DNA of 64,000 nt from a virus. The notes under the pieces were generated by a model. It made no database searches, was not told where the DNA came from, and was given only the letters and a program-made list of their open reading frames with translations. A program made the position numbers and the translations under genes. Location: positions 62,001 through 126,000 of IMG/VR virus record IMGVR_UViG_3300017917_002938; one strand, given 5' to 3'. Below are positions 5,496-11,569 of the stretch, one piece after another; the stretch's first letter is position 1, and every line of letters starts with the position of its first letter.

Positions 5496-5590
5496 TGGTA
5501 CTCCCGACAGGATTCGAACCTGTATCATCCCCTCATCTAGAGGCATCGCCGAGGTATAAGCTCGGAGTTTTACCGTTAAACTACAGGAGC
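5496..5590 (-). tRNA. Class II tRNA with anticodon TAT (isotype uncertain)
   Basis: The fold is clear: acceptor GCTCCTG/CGGGAGT, D stem GTTT/AAAC, anticodon stem CCGAG/CTCGG with loop CTTATAC, T arm ACAGG-TTCGAAT-CCTGT, discriminator A and encoded CCA. TAT would read AUA (Ile). The variable region is about 25 nt with its own CCTC/GAGG stem, as in Leu, Ser or Tyr tRNAs and not as in Ile tRNAs. It is therefore either an isoleucine tRNA with an insertion or a leucine/tyrosine-type tRNA reading AUA. Confidence 0.85.
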
Positions 5591-5598
5591 ATCTAAAG

Positions 5599-5672
5599 TG
5601 GTCTGGGTGGCAAGAATCGAACTTGCACCTCAAGTATCCAAGACTCGTCGACTACCACTATCCTACACCCAG
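5599..5672 (-). tRNA. tRNA-Pro(TGG), second copy, atypical
   Basis: Anticodon stem CGAGT/ACTTG with loop CTTGGAT gives TGG. Acceptor CTGGGTG/CACCCAG, discriminator A, CCA encoded. Position 37 is A, where proline tRNAs have G, and the D stem is weak. Proline is the best call, less sure than the others. Confidence 0.8.
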
Positions 5673-5680
5673 ATAAAAAT

Positions 5681-5756
5681 TGGTGGACCGGCGGGGTAAC
5701 GATCCCCGATCTTCGCATTGCAAGTGCGACGTGTAGCCCTCTATCACTACCAGCCC
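5681..5756 (-). tRNA. tRNA-Ala(TGC), variant T-loop
   Basis: Anticodon loop CTTGCAA gives TGC. Acceptor GGGCTGG/CCGGTCC, discriminator A, CCA encoded. T arm CGGGG-ATCGTTA-CCCCG has the reversed A54/T58 pair. Confidence 0.92.
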
Positions 5757-5760
5757 AAAA

Positions 5761-5796
5761 TGACTTACTACTTGTCCTATTATACGCCATAAGTCA
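5761..5796. repeat. Short inverted repeat in the Ala/Ser spacer
   Basis: TGACTTA (5761-5767) and TAAGTCA (5790-5796) can form a 7-bp stem with a 22-nt loop. It is a smaller version of the spacer hairpins seen elsewhere in the array. Confidence 0.5.
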
Positions 5797-5806
5797 AGGC
5801 GAGTTT

Positions 5807-5899
5807 TGGCGGAGACGGTGAGACTCGAACTCACACACCCATTTCTGAGCCTTCGGTTTTCAAGACCGCTGCCGCTATGCCGATTCGGCTAACATCTCC
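5807..5899 (-). tRNA. tRNA-Ser(TGA), class II
   Basis: Anticodon loop CTTGAAA gives TGA. Long variable arm, acceptor GGAGATG/CGTCTCC, discriminator G, CCA encoded at 5807-5809. Confidence 0.94.
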
Positions 5900-5904
5900 T
5901 TATT

Positions 5905-5978
5905 TGGAGCGGATAGGGGAAATCGAATCCCACTCTGCACAGCTTGGAAGGCTGGCGACACACCTCGTGCTTACCCGC
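5905..5978 (-). tRNA. tRNA-Gly(TCC)
   Basis: Anticodon loop CTTCCAA gives TCC. Acceptor GCGGGTA/TATCCGC, discriminator T, T-loop TTCGATT, CCA encoded at 5905-5907. Confidence 0.94.
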
Positions 5979-5982
5979 ATAA

Positions 5983-6061
5983 ACCATATAAAAGTTCTTT
6001 GCTCAGTATGGACTCTGACTATGCCTTGTCGTTACAAGCATTCAAAGAACTTTTATATGGT
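5983..6061 (-). ncRNA. Hairpin spacer between tRNA-Leu(CAA) and tRNA-Gly(TCC)
   Basis: Arms 5983-6001 and 6043-6061 are perfectly complementary over 19 bp. The arm next to tRNA-Leu includes its disc-CCA; the other ends 4 nt from the tRNA-Gly 5' end, the same geometry as the spacer at 3227-3382. The 41-nt loop holds a CTTGT/ACAAG mini-hairpin. Confidence 0.65.
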
Positions 6062-6139
6062 ACCCCTGCTCGGACTCGAACCGAGACTTACTAACACTCC
6101 TTTTGAGAGAGCTGCCTTTACCAATTTGGCCACAGGGGC
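6058..6139 (-). tRNA. tRNA-Leu(CAA)
   Basis: Anticodon loop CTCAAAA gives CAA. Acceptor GCCCCTG/CAGGGGT, discriminator A, CCA encoded; the variable arm is short for a leucine tRNA (about 10 nt). Confidence 0.93.
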
Positions 6140-6142
6140 ACA

Positions 6143-6217
6143 TGGAGCGGGCAGCGAGGATCGAACTCGCAACTAAACCTTGGCAAGGTCTCGTGTTACC
6201 ATTAGCACCATGCCCGC
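6143..6217 (-). tRNA. tRNA-Gly(GCC)
   Basis: Anticodon loop TTGCCAA gives GCC. Acceptor GCGGGCA/TGCCCGC, discriminator T, T-loop TTCGATC, CCA encoded at 6143-6145. Confidence 0.95.
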
Positions 6218-6223
6218 ATCATA

Positions 6224-6299
6224 TGGCCGGTCCTGAGAGAATCGAACTCCCACTTCAGCGTTCGTAGCGCTGCGTAATCATCCATTTTACTAAGGACCG
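6224..6299 (-). tRNA. tRNA-Arg(ACG)
   Basis: Anticodon loop CTACGAA gives ACG. Acceptor CGGTCCT/AGGACCG, discriminator G, CCA encoded at 6224-6226. It is the first tRNA downstream of the main array promoter. Confidence 0.95.
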
Positions 6300-6330
6300 A
6301 CTAAATCGTGTTCTAAATTGTTAATGAGCA

Positions 6331-6359
6331 ATTGTAGTTGAGGTAAAAAAATAAATCAA
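6331..6359 (-). promoter_or_regulatory. Main promoter of the tRNA array
   Basis: TTGATT (6354-6359), 17 nt, TACAAT (6331-6336) on the minus strand, about 30 nt upstream of tRNA-Arg(ACG). It belongs to the repeated early promoter family. Confidence 0.85.
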
Positions 6360-6380
6360 CTACTTTTTTTGCTAAAGAGC

Positions 6381-6412
6381 AAACAAAAACCCCAGGGTGT
6401 TTAGTCCTGGGG
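6381..6412 (-). terminator. Intrinsic terminator
   Basis: On the minus strand CCCCAGG and CCTGGGG form a 7-bp stem (6390-6396 with 6406-6412) followed by TTTTTGTTT. It ends the small RNA that starts near 6563 and insulates the tRNA promoter. Confidence 0.85.
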
Positions 6413-6563
6413 CTTGTGTTAGATCTCTAGATACTATTGGCTACACACAAACCCCTGGTGATGGATACTCAATGGCATTACCTCCAAATGAGCGGCCACA
6501 CTGACTCCATGTTACGTCTAGCGTAACGGAGTGTTTCAGCGATGTGGGTATGAGTGTTTGCAT
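6381..6563 (-). ncRNA. Probable independent small RNA, about 180 nt
   Basis: The stretch has its own promoter (6570-6598) and terminator (6381-6412) and no substantial reading frame. It contains a strong hairpin on the minus strand: ACTCC-GTTACG closing on CGTAAC-GGAGT with a 5-nt loop (6504-6532). A 14-codon frame after GGAGG exists, but the spacing to its ATG (about 2 nt) is poor. A structured regulatory RNA is the best reading. Confidence 0.6.
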
Positions 6564-6569
6564 CATAGT

Positions 6570-6598
6570 ATTATATAGCATCCTTTGCCCTAGGGCAA
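6570..6598 (-). promoter_or_regulatory. Promoter of the small RNA
   Basis: TTGCCC (6593-6598), 17 nt, TATAAT (6570-6575) on the minus strand. The -35 is part of a palindrome (6585-6598) that, with the T run at 6601-6609, also looks like a plus-strand terminator. Confidence 0.65.
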
Positions 6599-6611
6599 GC
6601 TTTTTTTTTGT

Positions 6612-7121
6612 TTATTTCAAATCTTTTTTGACTAGGTACACGTAAGTGTAAGCGTTCTGCTTAGAGACTCCTAGTGCTTCCGCAACTAGATCTATAACCA
6701 CCTTATCACCTTTATCTTTGTTCTCAATGTACAGTTGCTGGGCAATCGCACGTTTAGAGCCCTTCTTACCTTTTACTTTAGCTTTTCCGCTTTCCATAGT
6801 AACTGCCACGTCAGGCATCTTGAACGCAGTGGGACCCAAAATTTGAGTAAGATTGTTGATACGAGCATCAGCTTTCTCTAAAACTGCTTTAGGATCAACC
6901 GCCCCATCGTTCATTTGCTTTTCAATAGCAGTCATTGCAAAGATGTAAGCTTTGCGTACGTTAGTTTCAGGTTTTAGACCAAACGCATACATGATCTTAT
7001 TTGCAGCTTTGAGAGGATCAGGCTGAGCATCTAAGTATTCACGAATTGAACGAATAGCGCGAGTCGGAGACATTCCCGGCTCAAGCTTAAGTTTAGTCAT
7101 CAAATCAGTACCATGATTCAT
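6612..7121 (-). CDS. Hypothetical protein with C-terminal HTH-like motif
   Basis: A 169-residue basic protein. The last 50 residues (from KGSKRAIAQQLYIENKD, ending GVSKQNAYTYVYLVKKDLK) look like a small winged-helix or HTH domain. Two short proteins of the same phage (44065-44541 and 50019-50243) share this ending. AAAGG lies 8 nt before the ATG at 7121. It is driven by the tandem promoters at 7148-7241. A DNA-binding regulator is possible, not shown. Confidence 0.7.
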   Translation of the reverse strand: MNHGTDLMTKLKLEPGMSPTRAIRSIREYLDAQPDPLKAANKIMYAFGLKPETNVRKAYIFAMTAIEKQMNDGAVDPKAVLEKADARINNLTQILGPTAFKMPDVAVTMESGKAKVKGKKGSKRAIAQQLYIENKDKGDKVVIDLVAEALGVSKQNAYTYVYLVKKDLK

Positions 7122-7147
7122 AGTTCTCACCTTTCACATAAAACATT

Positions 7148-7176
7148 ATTATAACGACATGAAGAAATTAAATCAA
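7148..7176 (-). promoter_or_regulatory. Early-type promoter, proximal of a tandem pair
   Basis: TTGATT (7171-7176), 17 nt, TATAAT (7148-7153), minus strand, in front of the 169-aa gene. Confidence 0.85.
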
Positions 7177-7212
7177 CTGTTATTTACAATATCTTAATAC
7201 ATTTATAACTAT

Positions 7213-7241
7213 ATTGTACAGTGTAATGTAAATTAAATCAA
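7213..7241 (-). promoter_or_regulatory. Early-type promoter, distal of a tandem pair
   Basis: TTGATT (7236-7241), 17 nt, TACAAT (7213-7218). The TGA inside TTGATT is also the stop codon of the upstream nuclease gene. Confidence 0.85.
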
Positions 7242-7936
7242 CTGTTATTTAAAGTATATTGTTTGAAGATTTGAGTGGCTTTTTCGCGTCTGGGATTGCT
7301 AGATTCTACAAATGTCTGTAGGTCACCTTCTTCTACTGCTATTGCAATAGCAATTTGCGGAACTTTGAACCCGTACATTTCCTCTATCATCATAGCATAT
7401 ACAGTAGCTTGTATGAAATAGTTCTCAATCCACTCTTTATTTTTTGGCTTGGTGGAGGTTTTGTAGTCGAGAATGGAAGTTATTCCATGAAGTCTTCCTA
7501 CTAGATCGCATCTACCGGCTGTCTTTAGCGTATGAGAATACAAAGGAATTTCAATACCGTACACTCTATCTAAGTGCTCATCCAGATAGGGCTGTATCTG
7601 TTTGAACATCATTACATTAGACGGCATGTGACCGGAGAAGTAGTTGTCTACGTTCCTGATATAATCTTCACAAATGGAGTGTACTTTTGTTCCTCGAGTG
7701 GCCGCCTGAGTTCTAATTTTATTGGCTTGCTCTACTCCAACTCTTTCTACCCACTCAGTAATACCTTCCTTGGTTAAGGAAGAGAGAACGGTAGTAACGG
7801 AGGGATATTTTTCACCAGTAGGGGTGACGTAAAAACGCTTACCATCTACGTATTCTGTTTCCAGCTCTTTGGTTGGAAGAAGTAGATGTTCAAAGTAACG
7901 GTCACGATGAAAATTTGTTTGAAAAGGTAATGTCAC
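7238..7936 (-). CDS. PD-(D/E)XK nuclease (RecB/Cas4-like exonuclease)
   Basis: A 232-residue protein with the PD-(D/E)XK signature: GRCDLVG (Asp, near residue 145) followed by ILDYKTS (D-x-K, near 156-162), and the QATVYAMM helix typical of RecB-like nucleases. It probably cuts DNA during replication or recombination. Its start overlaps the upstream gene by 4 nt. The stop codon lies within a promoter -35 box. Confidence 0.82.
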   Translation of the reverse strand: MTLPFQTNFHRDRYFEHLLLPTKELETEYVDGKRFYVTPTGEKYPSVTTVLSSLTKEGITEWVERVGVEQANKIRTQAATRGTKVHSICEDYIRNVDNYFSGHMPSNVMMFKQIQPYLDEHLDRVYGIEIPLYSHTLKTAGRCDLVGRLHGITSILDYKTSTKPKNKEWIENYFIQATVYAMMIEEMYGFKVPQIAIAIAVEEGDLQTFVESSNPRREKATQIFKQYTLNNS

Positions 7937-8232
7937 AAAATACCATGTTTTTTAAGCACTTGATCTGTCTTCACTTCTTTAGTTGAACGTGATCTAGTTT
8001 TATCTGCAAGAGGAGATCTAGGATGGGCTTCCGATATCTTTGAAAGAACTTCTTTAAAGCCTTGATCGGTCCTGATACCTCCAACACCACTGACAATATT
8101 TAAAGCTTGATCAGGTGTAAAGAAGCGTTCTAGATTAGGATTATCTTTTACATACTGATCATATTCTGACATACGTAGAATAATTTCAGATGTTGCACCA
8201 GTCATCTTGTCACGGAATGCATAAGTTGGCAT
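7933..8232 (-). CDS. Conserved T4-like hypothetical, FmdB-like N-terminus
   Basis: A 99-residue protein starting MPTYAFRDKMTGATSEI, which resembles the start of FmdB-type regulators, but the zinc-binding cysteines are missing. Similar proteins are, as I recall, present in marine T4-like phages. Function unknown. It overlaps the nuclease gene by 4 nt. Confidence 0.7.
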   Translation of the reverse strand: MPTYAFRDKMTGATSEIILRMSEYDQYVKDNPNLERFFTPDQALNIVSGVGGIRTDQGFKEVLSKISEAHPRSPLADKTRSRSTKEVKTDQVLKKHGIL

Positions 8233-8233
8233 A

Positions 8234-8458
8234 TTACTTTACTGGTTGTTTTTTTGGCTTACCTGGGCCTCTAGGTTTTGTAGTTCTTGGCTTAGATGCT
8301 TTTGCAACTACTGGTTTAGATTCCTCTACAGGTACAGAAACGGATTCTTGTACTAGAGGTTTGTTATTTACCTCTTCTACCTTTGCAGGTGCAGGCTCAG
8401 GTACCTTCGCTGCAGGGCTTCCGGTAAAAAATTGAGTTAAAACTTTAAAAAGATACAT
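8234..8458 (-). CDS. Hypothetical proline/lysine-rich protein
   Basis: A 74-residue low-complexity protein rich in Pro, Val, Lys and Glu, ending KPRGPGKPKKQPVK. A perfect TATAAATA late promoter lies 35 nt upstream (8493-8500), so it may be a late or virion-associated protein. No family is recognised. Confidence 0.65.
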   Translation of the reverse strand: MYLFKVLTQFFTGSPAAKVPEPAPAKVEEVNNKPLVQESVSVPVEESKPVVAKASKPRTTKPRGPGKPKKQPVK

Positions 8459-8466
8459 TATAGCTC

Positions 8467-8649
8467 CTATTGTTCGTCGTACAACATCATTTTATTTATA
8501 TCTCTAGATCGTAATGCATTTTGAAAGTTTTTGTTTTGCTTTTGATGCAACTGAGTTTTTTTCTTTTTAAAATAATGGTGATTATTTTCACCAAACTCTA
8601 TAGCCATATCCTTTACGTGGCTTTTATGCTTCTTTTGCGTTTTGCTCAA
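8467..8649 (-). CDS. Small basic protein, 60 aa
   Basis: A very basic peptide (KTQKKHKSHVKDMAIEF, then KKKKTQLHQKQ). The start is TTG at 8649 with GGAGG 6 nt upstream; it overlaps the end of the preceding gene by 26 nt. Its position after rnh and the 149-aa gene recalls the T4 region that holds late-transcription factor gp33, but the sequence does not let me assign it. Confidence 0.6.
   Translation of the reverse strand: MSKTQKKHKSHVKDMAIEFGENNHHYFKKKKTQLHQKQNKNFQNALRSRDINKMMLYDEQ
8493..8500 (-). promoter_or_regulatory. T4-type late promoter TATAAATA
   Basis: A perfect match to the T4 late promoter octamer on the minus strand, 35 nt upstream of the 74-aa gene. Confidence 0.65.
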
Positions 8650-9073
8650 TTTGCTCCTCCGTTAACAGCCCGGGAAAGGCCTGCCGAACGATTTTTTCGT
8701 TGATGTTTTTAAAGGGTAGTTTTTTGTCTTTTACTGCCACTAATAACTCCGCATCCTTTGAATCTATTGATTCTAAGAGTTGGAGAAAAAGCATCTCTCT
8801 CTTGACTTTGGTAAGGTTAGGATTACCACCTTCAACAAAGAGATACAATCTTCGAAGTTCTTGAAGAAGTCTACCTTCTTGATCTATTGCTTCTGTTGCC
8901 TTAAAGGGAGCAGGACCAGTAGGTAACAGAAATTTAATTGTAGGGTCAAATGCGTATTTGAGAATAGTCTGTAGAGGGGCGGAGTTATTTTCCTGTAAGA
9001 GGCGAACTCTATCTGTCGGGGTTTTGCCCTCAGAACATATTTTAAGTACTGTGTAAAGACTTGTAATTCTCAT
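8624..9073 (-). CDS. Conserved T4-like protein (DUF6433-like)
   Basis: A 149-residue helical protein with the pattern ILKYAFDPTIKFLLPTGPAPFK (residues 38-59) and LESIDSKDAELLVAVKDKKLPFK, which I recognise from a conserved protein of T4-like phages next to rnh. Function unknown. It overlaps rnh by 4 nt and so is translationally coupled. Confidence 0.75.
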   Translation of the reverse strand: MRITSLYTVLKICSEGKTPTDRVRLLQENNSAPLQTILKYAFDPTIKFLLPTGPAPFKATEAIDQEGRLLQELRRLYLFVEGGNPNLTKVKREMLFLQLLESIDSKDAELLVAVKDKKLPFKNINEKIVRQAFPGLLTEEQIEQNAKEA

Positions 9074-9921
9074 AAAAAATCATCCATTTTCTCAGAAAGG
9101 GAAACCAGTTTTAATTGCTCGAAGTATTCGAGTAGTTTATTAGGTTTGTTGGTTTGTTGTTCATATTCGCTAATAATTTTTTCTCTAATATTTTCTGGAG
9201 TGTAGTGAAGATCGATTAGCTCTTCGTTACGAATCCAGTTTCTAAGTAGGTCACCTTTAAAGTGCTCTCTGGGATTGACGATGTCAATATACTTTTCGAC
9301 ACGAAGAGGCTTTTGACGCTCTCCTTTAACAAGGCAGTCGTCTGATGAAAGAATATTAGGAATACCGTCACCTCGGTCACCTTTGAGAATAAGCTCTCTG
9401 GTGAACCGGATAGGGTCAGTGTGTACGATTTGTTTCTTACGTACTGGGTCATATTGCGATACATTACCGTAGACATGAAGTTGTGCGAAGTCTTTATCAC
9501 CCGATAGAATCATTATGTGTTCACCAGTATTTAGCATGTTACCAAACTTATGAACTAATGTAGCAATGACATCGTCTGCCTCTGCGCTCTCAACCTGAAT
9601 AACTCTATACGGAGAATAATCTTTGAGTTCGCCCTTGATCTTGGACAGCGTATTAAAAATGCTACTCCAATCGAGTTCTGATTTTTCTCTATCTTTTTTA
9701 CGGTTAGCTTTATAATAAGGAAAAGTTTTCTTACGCCATATGTTCTTATCATCACAAGCAATGATAAGATCACCGTAATCCTTATACTTTTTCTTCATGG
9801 CACGTATCTGATTCAGAACCATATGTCTGAACAGGCCTTCGTCGAATTTAATATCGGTATGATTTCCAATCTGTGCCATGTAGTTGGAAATCATTACCTG
9901 GTTTAGGTCTACTATAATCAT
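9070..9921 (-). CDS. rnh: RNase H (T4 Rnh-type 5'-3' exonuclease, FEN-1 family)
   Basis: A 283-residue FEN-1-like nuclease. The N-terminus MIIVDLNQVM gives the first metal-binding Asp; AEADDVIATLVHKFG and ILSGDKDFAQL supply the acidic cluster; GDRGDGIPNI is the H3TH region. T4 RNase H removes RNA primers on the lagging strand, in line with gp41 and gp61 in the same window. No ribosome binding site precedes the ATG, and the promoter -10 (9928-9933) ends 6 nt before it, so the mRNA may be leaderless. Confidence 0.92.
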   Translation of the reverse strand: MIIVDLNQVMISNYMAQIGNHTDIKFDEGLFRHMVLNQIRAMKKKYKDYGDLIIACDDKNIWRKKTFPYYKANRKKDREKSELDWSSIFNTLSKIKGELKDYSPYRVIQVESAEADDVIATLVHKFGNMLNTGEHIMILSGDKDFAQLHVYGNVSQYDPVRKKQIVHTDPIRFTRELILKGDRGDGIPNILSSDDCLVKGERQKPLRVEKYIDIVNPREHFKGDLLRNWIRNEELIDLHYTPENIREKIISEYEQQTNKPNKLLEYFEQLKLVSLSEKMDDFL

Positions 9922-9927
9922 AAGTTG

Positions 9928-9956
9928 ATTGTATGTGGTTCTTAAAATTAAATCAA
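9928..9956 (-). promoter_or_regulatory. Early-type promoter for rnh
   Basis: TTGATT (9951-9956), 17 nt, TACAAT (9928-9933), minus strand. It begins 1 nt after the stop codon of the upstream isomerase gene. Confidence 0.85.
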
Positions 9957-9957
9957 C

Positions 9958-10581
9958 TTAATAAACTACCTTTGACATGTCTACTACTGGGTGAATGTTT
10001 TTGCGTCTGATCGTTTGCGCCATGGTGTGCATGATAGCTTGATGACTGTCCTCAACTATACCATAATTATTAGATTGTACGTGAAGTACTATGTCTGCTA
10101 GGTTTTTAGACTCACCGCCGTCAAACCCTACAAGAGCAATAGTATACATGTCCCGCGCTCTGGCTTGTTTAAGTGCCTTAATGATGTTAGGTGACTTACC
10201 ACTAGACGAAATAACTACCAAAATGTCCCCTTTATTGCCCAGGAAACTTAACTGCTTGCAGAAAACATCTTCATAAGATATATCATTAGCAATTGCTGAT
10301 ATGAGGGACATATTGCTTGACAGGCTGTGTAGCTTTGGAAAAAGCATAGTGCTATTATTTACGCCCTTCATGTGATCACACGTCATATGTTCAGCTATAG
10401 CAGCTGAACCTCCATTACCGCATACAAATATCTGTTTGCTGTTATGAGTAGCATCCTCAATCATGTTAGTAGCTATCTCATATGCTTCAGGGCTTATTGT
10501 GAGCAGCGCGTTGTGTAGTTGCTCAGCGTAGCTTGTAAGATAATTAAACGCCGGTAATTCAGAATCTAGTTGTTCCGTCAT
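9958..10581 (-). CDS. gmhA: Phosphoheptose isomerase (GmhA-like, SIS domain)
   Basis: A 207-residue SIS-domain protein. FVCGNGGSAAIAEHMTCDHMKG (around 53-74) and VVISSSGKSPNIIKAL (around 118-133) are the sugar-phosphate binding motifs of GmhA, which converts sedoheptulose 7-phosphate to D-glycero-manno-heptose 7-phosphate. The ATG at 10581 is chosen because GAGGTGG lies 7 nt upstream and the family length fits; it overlaps the kinase gene by 23 nt. Together with the kinase and nucleotidyltransferase upstream it forms a heptose activation pathway. Confidence 0.9.
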   Translation of the reverse strand: MTEQLDSELPAFNYLTSYAEQLHNALLTISPEAYEIATNMIEDATHNSKQIFVCGNGGSAAIAEHMTCDHMKGVNNSTMLFPKLHSLSSNMSLISAIANDISYEDVFCKQLSFLGNKGDILVVISSSGKSPNIIKALKQARARDMYTIALVGFDGGESKNLADIVLHVQSNNYGIVEDSHQAIMHTMAQTIRRKNIHPVVDMSKVVY

Positions 10582-11569
10582 CGTATACCACCTCTGCTCC
10601 TCTTTCTGTAAAATCAAAATTGCTAAACTCTTCATAAGAAGACATAGCTGCTTGCACGACGTGTCTCTTCTTGGGAGGTACATACAAAAGTAAAAACCCT
10701 CCTCCACCCGCACCAAGAATTTTGCCTCCAATTGCACCTGCTTTCAAAGCAGCAGAATACATTTTATCTATTTCAGGGTTGCTTATGTTGTTTGCTAGAG
10801 TTTTTTTAAATTGCCAGCTCACATCAAGCATTTTACCGAACTCGTCTAAATCAGCAGTTTCACTTTCAAGAATATCACGTGCATGGTGAGCAAAATCAAC
10901 CATACTTTTTAGACCGTTTCTTTTTTTCTTATCGTTCACTAACGTGTTGCCTTGTTTGGATAGAATATCGTTAGCTACTCTGGTTGTACCAGTGTAAAAA
11001 AGCATGAGGTTATCTCTTAGTCTTTGTGATCGTTCTGTACTGATAATAATCGGAGACACACTAACACTACCATCACTATTAAAAATATACTCATTCATAC
11101 CTCCAAAAGCTGCAGCATACTGATCTTGTTTACCGAGTATGTCTCCGCACATATTTCTTTCAATGTCATAGGCTGATTCGGCAACTTCAAATTCAGTCTC
11201 ACTCCAACCGTTCATAGCTCCTAAGGCTCTGCAAAGTGCTACAGTAAAGGTAGATGAAGAACCTAGACCAGTTCCTTTGGTAGGCATCTCACAAAAAGAC
11301 GCTACTTCAATACCTCTACTAATAGTATATTTTTTAAGAGTCTCTCGAATTCTATCATGTTGTAATTCGTTTAGATCTTCTACCGACTCAATTCTATCGT
11401 ATACGGCTTTAATATAGTTTTTAGGCGTTTTATTTACTACTAAGTACATGTACTTGTCTATAGCCACGCTTAGAGTACAGCCGGGTTGTTTTTCATTTTC
11501 ATAAAACTCCGGCATATCACTTCCGCCTCCAAAGAAACTAACTCTTAGAGGAGCTCTTACTACGATCAT
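10559..11569 (-). CDS. hddA: D-glycero-D-manno-heptose 7-phosphate kinase (HddA-like, GHMP family)
   Basis: A 336-residue GHMP kinase. RAPLRVSFFGGGSDMPEFY (5-23) is the substrate-binding start typical of HddA, GTGLGSSSTFTVALCRAL (around 94-111) is the ATP-binding glycine-rich motif, and GGKILGAGGGGFLLLY (around 279-294) is the C-terminal GHMP motif. The predicted reaction is phosphorylation of heptose 7-phosphate at C1. It overlaps the glycosyltransferase gene by 4 nt and gmhA by 23 nt. Confidence 0.9.
   Translation of the reverse strand: MIVVRAPLRVSFFGGGSDMPEFYENEKQPGCTLSVAIDKYMYLVVNKTPKNYIKAVYDRIESVEDLNELQHDRIRETLKKYTISRGIEVASFCEMPTKGTGLGSSSTFTVALCRALGAMNGWSETEFEVAESAYDIERNMCGDILGKQDQYAAAFGGMNEYIFNSDGSVSVSPIIISTERSQRLRDNLMLFYTGTTRVANDILSKQGNTLVNDKKKRNGLKSMVDFAHHARDILESETADLDEFGKMLDVSWQFKKTLANNISNPEIDKMYSAALKAGAIGGKILGAGGGGFLLLYVPPKKRHVVQAAMSSYEEFSNFDFTERGAEVVYDDGTTRF

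Noticed and set aside
5687-5790. Extended -10 promoter TATAAT in the Ala/Ser spacer
   Set aside because: A TATAAT occurs, but the -35 at the right distance is poor and the segment is better explained as a hairpin.
6585-6609. Terminator of the 6612-7121 gene
   Set aside because: The palindrome is followed by a T run only on the plus strand; on the minus strand the A run comes first, so it cannot end that gene.
8467-8649. Late transcription factor gp33
   Set aside because: The position fits T4 order, but the sequence is only 60 very basic residues and gives no support.
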